Origin: Anabaena sp. 4-3
GTDB lineage: Bacteria; Cyanobacteriota; Cyanobacteriia; Cyanobacteriales; Nostocaceae
Reading direction: 5' to 3'
DNA length: 64,000 nt
Assembly (NCBI RefSeq): GCF_001597745.1
Contig: NZ_LUHJ01000061.1
Location: forward strand, 271,608 to 335,607
Shown: positions 54,862 through 63,448 of the stretch, piece after piece
How the letters are laid out: every line of letters begins with the position of its first letter
Numbering within the stretch: position 1 is the stretch's first letter
Translations under genes and position numbers: made by a program
The notes under the pieces: model-generated
Seen by the model: the letters and a program-made list of their open reading frames with translations, nothing else
Told to the model about the DNA's origin: nothing
The model's database searches: none

Positions 54862-55731
54862 ATGTATCGAATTTATGATTACCAGATGAATTGGTTAGCT
54901 GTAACCAGTGGGTCTGACTTGATGAGTTTGTTACAGTTTCCCTTTATGCAGCGTGCGATCGCCGGTGCGGTGTTGATGGGTGTGCTGGGGGGTTTGCTAG
55001 GCGGTTTTGTGATTTTACGACAGTTATCATTTTTCAGTCATGCTGTTAGCCATGCAGCCTTGGTAGGTGTAGCCTTGGGAGTGCTGCTACAGTTAAATCC
55101 AACTTGGATGCTGTTGCCCTTTACGTTGGTTTTTGGTGTGATAGTCCTGTACGTAATTGATAAAACCGATTTAGCCAGCGATAGCGTACTCAGTATCATT
55201 CTCTCAGGAGCATTAGCGATCGGTGTGATTCTTGCCAGTCTTATTCAAGGGTATCGCGGTAACTTAATGGGTGTGTTGTTTGGCGATATTCTGGCTATAG
55301 ATACCACAGACTTGATTTTGACGCTGCTTGTGCTGGTAGCCAGTAGTATCTTCTTACTATCAACCCTCAGACAGCAAATTTTGTTAACCCTCAACCTAGA
55401 TGTAGCAAAAGTCCAAGGTATTCCCGTCCAACTTTACCGCTATGGGTTTGTAGTCTTGCTGTCATTAGCTGTAGCTGTAGCGATTAAAGCTGTGGGGGTT
55501 TTGCTAGTCAACGCCTTTTTAGTCATACCTGCTTCCACAGCCAAATTAATGAGTCACCACTTTAGCCGCTTTCTCTGGATATCAATGATAGTCGGTTCGA
55601 GTAGCAGCATTGCGGGTATAGTCGTATCCGGTGCTTTTAACCTCGCATCAGGCCCTAGTATAGTGCTTGTCCAGTTTCTTTTATTCGTGGCTGTTTTCAC
55701 CTGGGTTAAGTGGCGTTGGAAATCAGCATAA
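54862..55731 (+). CDS. znuB: Zinc ABC transporter permease
   Basis: 289 residues with about eight or nine helices; the membrane channel of the zinc importer. QFPFMQRAIAGAVLMGVLGG begins the conserved domain; other family stretches are RQLSFFSHAVSHAALVGVAL and LGGFVILR, and VGVLLVNAFLVIPASTAKL. It could also start at ATG 54889. The gene is upstream of tRNA-Phe and divergent from the repressor, giving it its own promoter, unlike the usual ABC operon. Confidence 0.93.
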   Translation: MYRIYDYQMNWLAVTSGSDLMSLLQFPFMQRAIAGAVLMGVLGGLLGGFVILRQLSFFSHAVSHAALVGVALGVLLQLNPTWMLLPFTLVFGVIVLYVIDKTDLASDSVLSIILSGALAIGVILASLIQGYRGNLMGVLFGDILAIDTTDLILTLLVLVASSIFLLSTLRQQILLTLNLDVAKVQGIPVQLYRYGFVVLLSLAVAVAIKAVGVLLVNAFLVIPASTAKLMSHHFSRFLWISMIVGSSSSIAGIVVSGAFNLASGPSIVLVQFLLFVAVFTWVKWRWKSA

Positions 55732-55818
55732 TTTTTTTCCGCAACCCCTTGTCAAATCATTTTTAGTTCGCTAAGATTAGTAATCGTGGCAAGCAAATAA
55801 AGCAAACAAAAAGCCCTC

Positions 55819-55891
<73 letters not shown>

Positions 55892-55898
55892 CTCCTCA

Positions 55899-55934
55899 AA
55901 ACCCCTTGAAACTAAAGGTTTCAAGGGGTTTTTG
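55899..55934 (+). terminator. Strong terminator after tRNA-Phe
   Basis: AAACCCCTTGAAAC (55899-55912) and GTTTCAAGGGGTTT (55918-55931) form a perfect 14-bp stem with a five-base loop and a T run. Confidence 0.9.
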
Positions 55935-55961
55935 ATTTATAGTTAGTGGGGTTGGAAACCA

Positions 55962-56085
55962 AAATTGGGTGTAAATTGGGTGTAAATTGGGTGTAAAAGA
56001 CTGAGATTTAGAGAACAGATGTAGTGTTTAGGCTGGCTGGAAAGCAAAATTGGGTGTAAATTGGGTGTAAATTTGGGTGTAAAAG
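55962..56085. repeat. Two arrays of 11-bp repeats before the integrase
   Basis: AAATTGGGTGT is repeated head to tail three times at 55962-55994 and again at 56047-56080 (third unit has one extra T). Each array is preceded by a near-identical TTGGAAACCA/CTGGAAAGCA and followed by AAAAGA. The arrays are 85 bases apart. The 11-bp period places repeats on the same face of the helix. Confidence 0.85.
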
Positions 56086-56512
56086 AGTTAGAGTAGAAGC
56101 ATAATTACACCTTTTAAAGCGATGTTCTCTCAGACTTCTACAGATCGGGCATCTAGGGGTTCTGTCTCCATCATTAACTCTCATGAGCGGTTGCAGTTAA
56201 GGTTCAGATATGAGGGGAAGCGTTATTACATATCTACGGGTTTAACTGATACACCAAGTAACCGAAAATTAGCTGAAACTAAGGCATCTGAGATTGAGCA
56301 AGATATACTCTGCAAGGAATTGGACTTAACTCTACAGAAGTACCAACCTCATTCTGTTCTGAGTACGATTACATCCATTACACCCATCAAGAAGCCCAAA
56401 CCGGATTTAGACGAACTTTGGGAGAAGTATAGCGAGTTCAAAAAACCTCAAGTTAGTCCTAGTACCTTCGCTAAAGATTTTACCAAGAAACTGGGTCTAA
56501 AGCCTCGTCCTT

Positions 56513-56650
56513 CTAGGACGGCTTTTCTTCCTGAAGTCTATCAATCCAGTCTTCAATTAACTGAGTCATTGTTTTGCGTTTTTGCTTGGCAACCCTTCTG
56601 AGTTTTTCAAGCCTTTCTGGATTAACTCGAATACTTAATCTTTCTTTCAT
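56513..56650 (-). CDS. Ribbon-helix-helix (CopG/Arc-like) small protein in the insertion element
   Basis: 45 residues, starting ATG at 56648-56650 and ending TAG at 56513-56515: MKERLSIRVNPERLEKLRRV, then AKQKRKTMTQLIEDWIDRL, then QEEKPS. The pattern of an amphipathic strand (RLSIRVN) followed by two helices is the ribbon-helix-helix DNA-binding fold of CopG/Arc and antitoxins. Its stop codon lies in the loop of the left-end hairpin. It is divergent from tnpB, 46 bases apart, so it could control tnpB or transposition. Confidence 0.7.
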   Translation of the reverse strand: MKERLSIRVNPERLEKLRRVAKQKRKTMTQLIEDWIDRLQEEKPS

Positions 56651-56696
56651 TGAATATATCTACCCAATGGCTATCCAGTTGTGCTATAAGGATAGC

Positions 56697-57821
56697 ATGA
56701 AAACACTAAAGTTTAAGCTGTACGAACACAAAAGGAATAGATACCTCAAACGGATGATTAACACCGCAGGGGTAATCTACAACCATTGCATCGCTCTACA
56801 TAAACGGTACTACCGGATGTGGGGTAAACACTTAAACTGTGCAAAATTTCAGTCACATATTGCCAAATTAAGAAAACATAATTCTTTTTGGCAATCAGTA
56901 GGTTCTCAAGCAGTACAAGATATTTGCCAGAGAATTGAAAAAGCATACCAATTATTCTTTAAACACAACAAAAAAGGAGTTAGACCACCGGGATTTAAAA
57001 AGGTCAAAAAGTACAAATCATTCACCCTTAAACAGGCTGGTTATAAATTTCTGGGTGGGAATAGAGTAAAAATTGGAAACCGGATATATCAATTTTGGAA
57101 GTCTAGAGAAATAGAAGGGAAAATTAAAACACTGACCATTAAACGGACTGCATTAGGTGAAATGTTTATGGTTATTGTAGTCGATAATGAGCCAGAACCA
57201 GAAATCAAATCAATGACTGGTAAAATAGCGGGGTTTGATTTTGGACTTAAAGCTTTCCTAAACTGCTCTGACGGAACTAAGATTGATTCACCGGAATTTT
57301 TAAAACAATCTCTAAACACCATCAAGAAAGCCAGCAAAAATCACTCCAAAAAGATGAAAGGTTCAAACAACAGAGAAAGAGCTAGAAAGAATTTAGTTCG
57401 TAGACACGAAGATGTTTGTAACCGCAGACGTGATTGGTTTTGGAAGTTAGCTCACATCTTAACTAATAAGTTTGATATTTTGTGTTTTGAAACCCTGAAC
57501 CTCAAGGGAATGCAACGACTTTGGGGTAGAAAAATATCAGACTTGGCTTTTGGGGAATTTCTGAAAATACTAGAATGGGTTGCCAAGAAGAAAAATAAAC
57601 AAGTAGTTTATATAGACCAGTGGTATCCATCAAGTAAAACTTGTTCTTGTTGTGGCTATGTTCTAGAAAATCTAGATTTATCTGTTAGACAGTGGCGTTG
57701 TCCATCATGTAATTCCGTGAATGGACGTGATGAAAATGCTGCTAAAAATATTCAAATGGTTGGGGCATCAACCATTGGGTTAGGTGATGTGAGACTGGCT
57801 ATGCCAGCAATCGCTGTTTGA
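56697..57821 (+). CDS. tnpB: RNA-guided endonuclease TnpB
   Basis: 374 residues. TnpB uses an RNA from the element's right end to cut DNA and keep the element in place. The RuvC residues are intact: Asp181 (AGFDFGLKAF), Glu265 (CFETLNLKGM) and Asp345 (NGRDENAAKN). A C4 zinc finger lies between (CSCCGYVLENL and RWCPSC-like RQWRCPSC). The N-terminal REC/WED region (LKFKLYEHKRNRYLKRMI) is complete. ATG 56697 with AAGGAT just upstream; the open frame reaches 56574 but those codons overlap the RHH gene. Confidence 0.92.
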   Translation: MKTLKFKLYEHKRNRYLKRMINTAGVIYNHCIALHKRYYRMWGKHLNCAKFQSHIAKLRKHNSFWQSVGSQAVQDICQRIEKAYQLFFKHNKKGVRPPGFKKVKKYKSFTLKQAGYKFLGGNRVKIGNRIYQFWKSREIEGKIKTLTIKRTALGEMFMVIVVDNEPEPEIKSMTGKIAGFDFGLKAFLNCSDGTKIDSPEFLKQSLNTIKKASKNHSKKMKGSNNRERARKNLVRRHEDVCNRRRDWFWKLAHILTNKFDILCFETLNLKGMQRLWGRKISDLAFGEFLKILEWVAKKKNKQVVYIDQWYPSSKTCSCCGYVLENLDLSVRQWRCPSCNSVNGRDENAAKNIQMVGASTIGLGDVRLAMPAIAV

Positions 57822-58235
57822 CCCCAGAATCCCCACCCTTTTAGGGTGGGGAGTATGTCAACAGTCCAAAAGGAAAATTTCTCGACCAACACAACTTTTC
57901 TAATCGTGCATGGAAGACAATCTTAGCTAAATGTGGGATTTCCTATCGTAAGAGCTACCAGACACGACATACTTTTATCAGTTTGTGCGTAGAGTCACAT
58001 ATTAACAGCACAGCAATCGGGCGATGGACTGGAACATCCACAAAGATGATAGACAAGCACTATGCTGCTACTAACTTTACAAATTTGAGACCACCTGAAC
58101 TTTCCTGAAGTACCCCGACCTGTTTAGCTAAACTCGCTAACCTCAAGCAGTAGTATCAAGGCGATCGCTTTCACTTCGCACCACTCCACTAGAATAGATA
58201 TATATTGCGAATTGTATAGTTAGGGATTAGCTGTG
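57822..58235. other. Right end of element, integrase tail and exporter leader
   Basis: Holds the right-end hairpin, the in-frame C-terminal integrase remnant (about 57857-58108) and a 127-base leader with one HIP1 site. TATATATTGCGAATTGTATAGT before 58236 looks like the promoter of the exporter genes. Confidence 0.55.
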
Positions 58236-59255
58236 ATGGCTCCCGCCGTTTTAATTCAAAATCTACAAAAACGCTACGGCACTGTTGAAGCTGTCAAAGA
58301 CGTATCCTTTCAAGTAGAGTCAGGAGAAATCTTTGGTTTACTAGGCCCTAACGGTGCTGGTAAAACAACCACTCTGCGTGCTTTGTGTACCCTCACAACT
58401 CCAGATGCAGGTAAAATCGAAGTATCTGGGATTTCTGTATTGGATAACCCCAGAGTAGCCAGACAACGGCTAGGCTATGTAGCTCAAGAAGTCGCCTTAG
58501 ATAAAGTGCTGACTGGAAGAGAACTGCTGCAATTGCAAGCCGCCCTTTATCATCTCCCAGGCGCAGTAGCCAAACAGCGAATTGAGACAGTTTTAGACTT
58601 ACTCGGTTTACAAGAATACGCCGATAAAAAAACCGGAACTTACTCTGGCGGTTTACGCAAGCGTCTAGACTTGGCGGCTGGGTTACTTCATGCACCGGAT
58701 GTTTTGGTGCTAGATGAGCCGACTGTGGGACTTGACATAGAAAGCCGTTTTGTGGTATGGGAATTCCTGCGGAAGTTGCGGGCGGCTGGGACAACGGTGG
58801 TGATTACCAGTCATTATCTCGAAGAGATTGACGCATTAGCCGATCGCGTCGCCATTATTGACCGTGGTGTTGTCATCGCCAATGGTACACCCTCACAGTT
58901 AAAAGACAAAGTAGGGGGCGATCGCATCACCTTACGTATCCGCGAATTTTCCCCCACCCAAGAAGCAGAAACAGCCAAAGCCCTGCTACAAACCTTGCCA
59001 TTTGTCCAAGAAATCATCATCAACACGGCTCAAGGTAATTCCCTCAACTTGGTAGTCCAACCGCAAAATGATGCCTTGATTACCATTCAGCAATCGCTCA
59101 ATGATGCAGGTTTACCCATTTTTGGCATTGCTCAATCCCGTCCCAGCCTAGATGATGTTTATCTGGCAGCTACAGGACGCACCCTTTTAGATGCAGAACT
59201 AGCAGCAGTCGCCAACCGTGATCCTAAAGCTGAGAAAAAGCAGAATATGAGATAG
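58236..59255 (+). CDS. ABC-type exporter ATPase, DrrA-like
   Basis: 339 residues. Walker A GPNGAGKTTT (about 37-46), signature YSGGLRKRLDL, Walker B VLVLDEPTVGLD, switch His ITSHYLEE. After the nucleotide-binding domain comes the extended C-terminal DUF4162-type domain (about 245-325) found in daunorubicin-type (DrrA) exporters, ending PSLDDVYLAATGRTL. The partner permease follows. The frame can begin at GTG 58233; I use ATG 58236. Substrate unknown: lipid, polysaccharide or drug are all plausible. Confidence 0.9.
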   Translation: MAPAVLIQNLQKRYGTVEAVKDVSFQVESGEIFGLLGPNGAGKTTTLRALCTLTTPDAGKIEVSGISVLDNPRVARQRLGYVAQEVALDKVLTGRELLQLQAALYHLPGAVAKQRIETVLDLLGLQEYADKKTGTYSGGLRKRLDLAAGLLHAPDVLVLDEPTVGLDIESRFVVWEFLRKLRAAGTTVVITSHYLEEIDALADRVAIIDRGVVIANGTPSQLKDKVGGDRITLRIREFSPTQEAETAKALLQTLPFVQEIIINTAQGNSLNLVVQPQNDALITIQQSLNDAGLPIFGIAQSRPSLDDVYLAATGRTLLDAELAAVANRDPKAEKKQNMR

Positions 59256-59361
59256 GGATTGGGGACTGGGGACTGGGGACTGGGTGATCAATACCCTATT
59301 CCCTATTCTCTATTCCCAATGCCCAATGCCCTATTCCCAATGCCCTATTCCCAAAATCATT

Positions 59362-60249
59362 ATGAGTGTAACCCCTAAATCTGATATCAATTGGCAACAA
59401 ATTACAGCACCTCAAGACTACTCACCTGCTGCACCTAACTTTTTGGGTGAAATAGTCCAAGAAACCCTGGCTTTAACTCGTCGTTTATTTATTCAATTAC
59501 AACGCCGCCCCTCGACTTTATTGGCTGGGATTATTCAGCCTGTAATGTGGTTGGTGTTGTTTGGTGCGTTGTTCCAAAATGCACCTAAAGGTTTATTTGG
59601 CAGTACGACAAATTACGGACAGTTTTTAGCGGCTGGTGTCATCGTATTTACCGCCTTTGCTGGGGCTTTAAATGCTGGCTTACCTGTGATGTTTGACCGG
59701 GAATTCGGCTTTTTGAATCGCTTGTTAGTCGCTCCTTTAGCTTCCCGGTTTTCCATTGTCTTCGCTTCGGCAATCTTTATTGTCAGCCAAAGCTTACTGC
59801 AAGCAGCCGTAATAGTTGGTGCAGCAGCATTTCTCGGCGCAGGACTACCCGATGTAGCGGGATTGGGTGCGATCGCACTCATCGTATTTCTGTTAGCCTT
59901 GGGTGTAACAGCAATTTCTTTGGGTTTGGCTTTTGCCCTACCTGGACACATTGAATTAATTGCTGTAATTTTCGTCACTAACCTGCCCTTACTGTTTGCC
60001 AGCACAGCCTTAGCACCTTTATCTTTCATGCCCAAGTGGTTGCAAGTTGTCGCTACCCTCAACCCTCTGAGTTACGCCATTGAACCAATTCGCTATCTCT
60101 ACACTCACAGTGAGTGGAGTTTAGGAAACGTAGTCATGCAAGCTCCTTGGGGTGATATTACCTTTGGTGGCGCATTATTAATCTTGTTCGGCTTTGCTGT
60201 AGTAGCTTTGTTGAGCATTCAGCCCCAACTTCGCCGAACTCTTGCATAA
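59362..60249 (+). CDS. ABC-2 type exporter permease, DrrB-like
   Basis: 295 residues with six helices, forming a heteromeric exporter with the ATPase upstream. Recognised parts: RRPSTLLAGIIQPVMWLVLF, and MFDREFGFLNRLLVAPL, and LATLNPLSYAIEPIRYLY (as VVATLNPLSYAIEP). The open frame begins at 59284 within a repeat of the type CCCTATTCCCAATGCC; those 26 residues (SQCPMPYSQCPIP) are not conserved-looking, so I start at ATG 59362. Confidence 0.88.
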   Translation: MSVTPKSDINWQQITAPQDYSPAAPNFLGEIVQETLALTRRLFIQLQRRPSTLLAGIIQPVMWLVLFGALFQNAPKGLFGSTTNYGQFLAAGVIVFTAFAGALNAGLPVMFDREFGFLNRLLVAPLASRFSIVFASAIFIVSQSLLQAAVIVGAAAFLGAGLPDVAGLGAIALIVFLLALGVTAISLGLAFALPGHIELIAVIFVTNLPLLFASTALAPLSFMPKWLQVVATLNPLSYAIEPIRYLYTHSEWSLGNVVMQAPWGDITFGGALLILFGFAVVALLSIQPQLRRTLA

Positions 60250-60279
60250 GATAAAAGCAGGATGGTGTGAAAGGAATCT

Positions 60280-60654
60280 ATGCAAAAATCAATTTCAACA
60301 GTTACTAAACTTTTCTTAGCCAGCATCGCTGGTATTACCTTTGCTTCCCAGCCTAGCTTTGCTCAACTAGGCACTGTCGATGCTGGTGGCAATAATTCAG
60401 AGCAACAAAATAATCTCGACTTTAGCTCTGGCAATTTCAATATGTTTAACCTGATACATCAAGCCACCTTCGGCACTAGCTCATGGAATGCTAGTCAGCA
60501 AGGTGAACAACTTGATGAAGCAGCAAAAGCATTCCGAGAGAGGCAAAATCAAGCCATTGGCAATAATCAGCAGCAGGGACAGACACCCGCTATTTTGCCC
60601 ATCATTATCAAGCCCAGCGTTACCCAACCAGTCGTTACACCCCCAGCCCAGTGA
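60280..60654 (+). CDS. Exported small protein of unknown function
   Basis: 124 residues. Signal peptide LFLASIAGITFASQPSFA (cut after about residue 28) followed by a Gln/Asn-rich mature chain (NNSEQQNNLDFSSGNFN) and a Pro/Gln/Thr-rich tail. Not recognised. It begins 30 bases after the permease stop and may be co-transcribed with the exporter. Confidence 0.65.
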   Translation: MQKSISTVTKLFLASIAGITFASQPSFAQLGTVDAGGNNSEQQNNLDFSSGNFNMFNLIHQATFGTSSWNASQQGEQLDEAAKAFRERQNQAIGNNQQQGQTPAILPIIIKPSVTQPVVTPPAQ

Positions 60655-60708
60655 TGAGTAATGAGTGCTGAGTCAGAAGTAAAAATACTACTCAGCACTC
60701 ACCACTAA

Positions 60709-61149
60709 TTAATTCAATCCCAAAGCAGCTAACACATCGCTAGCATGGGTGGATGTATTGACACTGGCATCAACATGAATGATTTTGCCATCAGGCCCGA
60801 TAACGTAGGTGACACGCTTGGCATAACCACCACCATCAACATCATAAGCTTTGATGAGAGTTTGGTTGGTGTCAGCCAATAGAGGGAAATTCAGATTATA
60901 TTTTTGAGTAAATGCCTGATGAGAAGCTTCATCATCAGCACTGACTCCAAACACAACTACATCTTTATTTTGATAATCTGCTTTGGCATCCCGGAAGCTA
61001 CAAGCTTGCTTAGTGCAACCAGGGGTGTCATCTTTCGGGTAGAAATATAAAACAACAGTCTTTCCAGCAAAATCAGATAACGAGACGGTGTTACCGTTGG
61101 TATCTTTGACGGTAAATGCAGGTGCATCTGTACCAACCGCTAGAGGCAT
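60709..61149 (-). CDS. Peroxiredoxin, PrxQ/BCP type
   Basis: 146 residues. Thiol peroxidase that reduces H2O2 and organic peroxides using thioredoxin. The peroxidatic Cys45 is in DDTPGCTKQACSF with a resolving-type Cys50 five residues on, the hallmark of the atypical 2-Cys PrxQ form. LYFYPKD, VVFGVSADD and FPLLADTNQTLIKAYDV are family parts. No signal peptide, so cytoplasmic. ATG 61149. Confidence 0.94.
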   Translation of the reverse strand: MPLAVGTDAPAFTVKDTNGNTVSLSDFAGKTVVLYFYPKDDTPGCTKQACSFRDAKADYQNKDVVVFGVSADDEASHQAFTQKYNLNFPLLADTNQTLIKAYDVDGGGYAKRVTYVIGPDGKIIHVDASVNTSTHASDVLAALGLN

Positions 61150-61310
61150 AATGAACCTTTCCTGTTTTAAATGTTTGATGACTCTGAAATTTTACAATAA
61201 TTTACAATAATTAAATAACTTTATGAAACAACTAGAGGCGGGAGAGGAAGCAGAGGAAACAGAGGAAGAAATTCTTTCCCAGTCCCTTCCAGTCCCCAAT
61301 ACCCAAAACT

Positions 61311-61715
61311 ATGTCTATTGTTGACTCTCAAAATTCCAAAATCCTCACCTATCCACCCAGCAGCGTAGCTAGAGCCGAGCGATCGCTGATTTGTTCTCCG
61401 TTCAAGCTAGAATTATTTGAAACCATGCGTCGCCAGAGTGTACCTTTAGGTGCGATCGCCTCCGAAAATGGTGTAAAAAATAGTTACAGTAAAAAACCAC
61501 TCTCAGAATTGGCTTGCGATAACGCCTTGGGTTGGTTAATCGAAGTCGGTATATTAAGGCGCGAAGTTGACGGACAGGGTATTACAGATAGTTTTCGCCT
61601 CACACCTTTAGGACATCAAATCGTAGAAAAATACCAAAGTCAAAACTTACCTAATCCCTCATGGCGCGATCGCCTATATAATGCCATCACTCGCTGGTTG
61701 CGATCGCCATTTTAG
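61311..61715 (+). CDS. Winged-helix-like protein of unknown function
   Basis: 134 residues, cytoplasmic, basic. The middle (ICSPFKLELFETMRRQSVPL; LACDNALGWLIEVGILRRE; FRLTPLGHQIVEKY) reads like a small winged-helix domain in helix pattern, but no family name is certain. Ends in a basic/aromatic RWLRSPF tail. ATG 61311. It is followed by 243 bases with no recognised feature before cobQ. Confidence 0.6.
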   Translation: MSIVDSQNSKILTYPPSSVARAERSLICSPFKLELFETMRRQSVPLGAIASENGVKNSYSKKPLSELACDNALGWLIEVGILRREVDGQGITDSFRLTPLGHQIVEKYQSQNLPNPSWRDRLYNAITRWLRSPF

Positions 61716-61958
61716 AACTAACCACAAAAGAGTTAGGTTGAAGTATTTTCAGGGAAAGAAATCTTCAGAGAAACATCAACTTATGAATAAATTCTCTACC
61801 ATATTCATCTAACTGCATGGGTGAGATTGTGCAACTGGGTTGCGTAGTTGATTCAATTTGAGGCAGAATTTCCGCCTTCGGATTAAGATAGTAGCTGCCC
61901 AACTTCTATATTATCCCCCAAATATCTCACCCAATCTTCTGAATAACTCAAAGTAGCT

Positions 61959-63434
61959 ATGAAATCAATTATGGTAGTGGGGACAACCTCCCACGCAGGG
62001 AAATCACTGATAACTACAGCTATTTGTCGCATTTTGTCGCGGCGTGGTTGGCGAGTGGCTCCCTTTAAAGGACAAAATATGGCTTTAAATGCCTATGTTA
62101 CAGGCAGTGGGGGAGAAATAGGCTACGCGCAAGCAGTCCAAGCTTGGGCGGCAGGGGTGATACCTTGGGTAGAAATGAATCCAATTTTGCTCAAACCCCA
62201 AGGTGATATGACATCCCAGGTAATCATCAAAGGGAAATATGTAGGTAAAGTGAATGCGGCTGACTACTATGAGCAATATTTTCAACTAGGTTGGCGAACC
62301 ATTGAAGAATCACTACAGCATTTAAGCACAGAATTTGATTTAGTAGTTTGTGAAGGTGCGGGTAGCCCAGCAGAAATTAACCTCAAGCACCGAGACTTAA
62401 CTAATATGCGGGTAGCAAAATATTTGAATGCCCCCACCATATTAGTAGTTGATATTGACCGTGGTGGTGCTTTTGCCCATGTAGTCGGTACCTTGGAATT
62501 ATTAGATCCAGAAGAACGCCAATTAATTAAAGGTATAGTAATTAACAAATTCCGAGGACAGCGATCGCTCTTAGAACCGGGGATTAAATGGTTAGAAGAA
62601 CGGATAAAAATACCTGTAATTGGTGTTATACCTTACCTGCAAGAAATTTTTCCCGCAGAAGATTCTCTAGATTTGTGGGAACGTAAAACATCGAAAACCC
62701 AGGGCGATGTTAACATCAGTGTGATCCGCTTACCCAGAATTTCTAACTTTACCGACTTTGACCCCCTAGAAGCAGAACCAACAGTTGCCGTAAAATACGT
62801 TAGTCTCAAGCAAGATTTAGGACACCCAGATGCAGTCATTATTCCTGGGACAAAAACCACAATTGCAGATTTAATACTGCTGCAAAAAAGCGGCATGGCA
62901 GAAGCCATACAAAACTATGCAGCTTCTGGGGGTACAGTTTTGGGAATTTGTGGCGGCTACCAAATACTAGGACAAATGATTGCTGATCCTGAAGGATTAG
63001 AAGGGCAAGCTGGTAGATTTACGGGTTTGAATCTCTTACCAATTAAAACAATCATTACAGGACAGAAAACTGCCCGTCAGCGTCAAGTTAGCTCAAATTT
63101 TCCGCAAATGGGCTTACCAGTTACCGGGTTTGAAATTCATCAGGGGCGATCGCGTGTTGAGTTACAAGCAGATAATCAAGCCTATCAACCTTTATTTGAT
63201 GATGCTAACCTAGGCTTAGTGGATAGCTGTCAATCAGTTTGGGGTACATATCTCCACGGACTCTTTGATAATGGCCCTTGGCGACGTGCTTGGCTAAATC
63301 GGCTGCGTCAACAACGAGGCTTAAAATCATTACCCACAGGCGTGGCTAACTACCGAGAACAACGCGAACAAATGCTAGACAATCTCGCCACTGAAATTGA
63401 AAACCACCTAGACTTAAATCCCTTGTTATCCTAA
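61959..63434 (+). CDS. cobQ: Cobyric acid synthase
   Basis: 491 residues. Amidates four carboxyls of adenosylcobyrinic acid a,c-diamide using glutamine and ATP, in cobalamin synthesis. The N-terminal dethiobiotin-synthetase-like part starts VGTTSHAGKSLITTAICRIL; KGQNMALNAYVT and ILLKPQGDMTSQVI are CobQ hallmarks. The C-terminal glutaminase domain has its Cys nucleophile in GICGGYQILGQ and the His in YLHGLFDN. With cobT at 25 kb, this supports a complete B12-type pathway. No cobalamin riboswitch was recognised upstream. Confidence 0.96.
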   Translation: MKSIMVVGTTSHAGKSLITTAICRILSRRGWRVAPFKGQNMALNAYVTGSGGEIGYAQAVQAWAAGVIPWVEMNPILLKPQGDMTSQVIIKGKYVGKVNAADYYEQYFQLGWRTIEESLQHLSTEFDLVVCEGAGSPAEINLKHRDLTNMRVAKYLNAPTILVVDIDRGGAFAHVVGTLELLDPEERQLIKGIVINKFRGQRSLLEPGIKWLEERIKIPVIGVIPYLQEIFPAEDSLDLWERKTSKTQGDVNISVIRLPRISNFTDFDPLEAEPTVAVKYVSLKQDLGHPDAVIIPGTKTTIADLILLQKSGMAEAIQNYAASGGTVLGICGGYQILGQMIADPEGLEGQAGRFTGLNLLPIKTIITGQKTARQRQVSSNFPQMGLPVTGFEIHQGRSRVELQADNQAYQPLFDDANLGLVDSCQSVWGTYLHGLFDNGPWRRAWLNRLRQQRGLKSLPTGVANYREQREQMLDNLATEIENHLDLNPLLS

Positions 63435-63448
63435 TTGGACTGTATTTC

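Larger units (their letters stand above)
56490..57860 (+). mobile_element. IS200/IS605-type element, tnpB-only (IS1341-like)
   Basis: Carries tnpB and a divergent small RHH gene but no tnpA. The left end has a bulged hairpin: AAGC-CT-CGTCC-TTCTA-GGACG-GCTT (56500-56524). The right end has CCCCACCC-TTTTA-GGGTGGGG (57831-57851). Subterminal hairpins and no inverted ends are as expected for the family. Exact boundaries are uncertain by about 10-15 bases. It interrupts the integrase. Confidence 0.8.
56122..58108 (+). pseudogene. Tyrosine recombinase (integrase), interrupted and partly deleted
   Basis: The 5' part (56122 to about 56490) encodes an Arm-type DNA-binding start (LQLRFRYEGKRYYISTGLTD) and the beginning of the SAM-like core-binding domain (SPSTFAKDFTKK). 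After the insertion element, frame resumes at about 57857: VNSPKGKFLDQHNFSNRAW, then catalytic RH in YQTRHTFISLC, W in IGRWTGTST and the Tyr nucleophile in MIDKHYAAT, ending at TGA 58106-58108. The middle, including the first catalytic Arg, is missing, by my estimate 150-200 residues. Inactive. Confidence 0.85.

Noticed and set aside
61716-61958. Cobalamin riboswitch before cobQ
   Set aside because: No B12-box-like GCCACTG core or matching stems were visible in this gap or before cobT.
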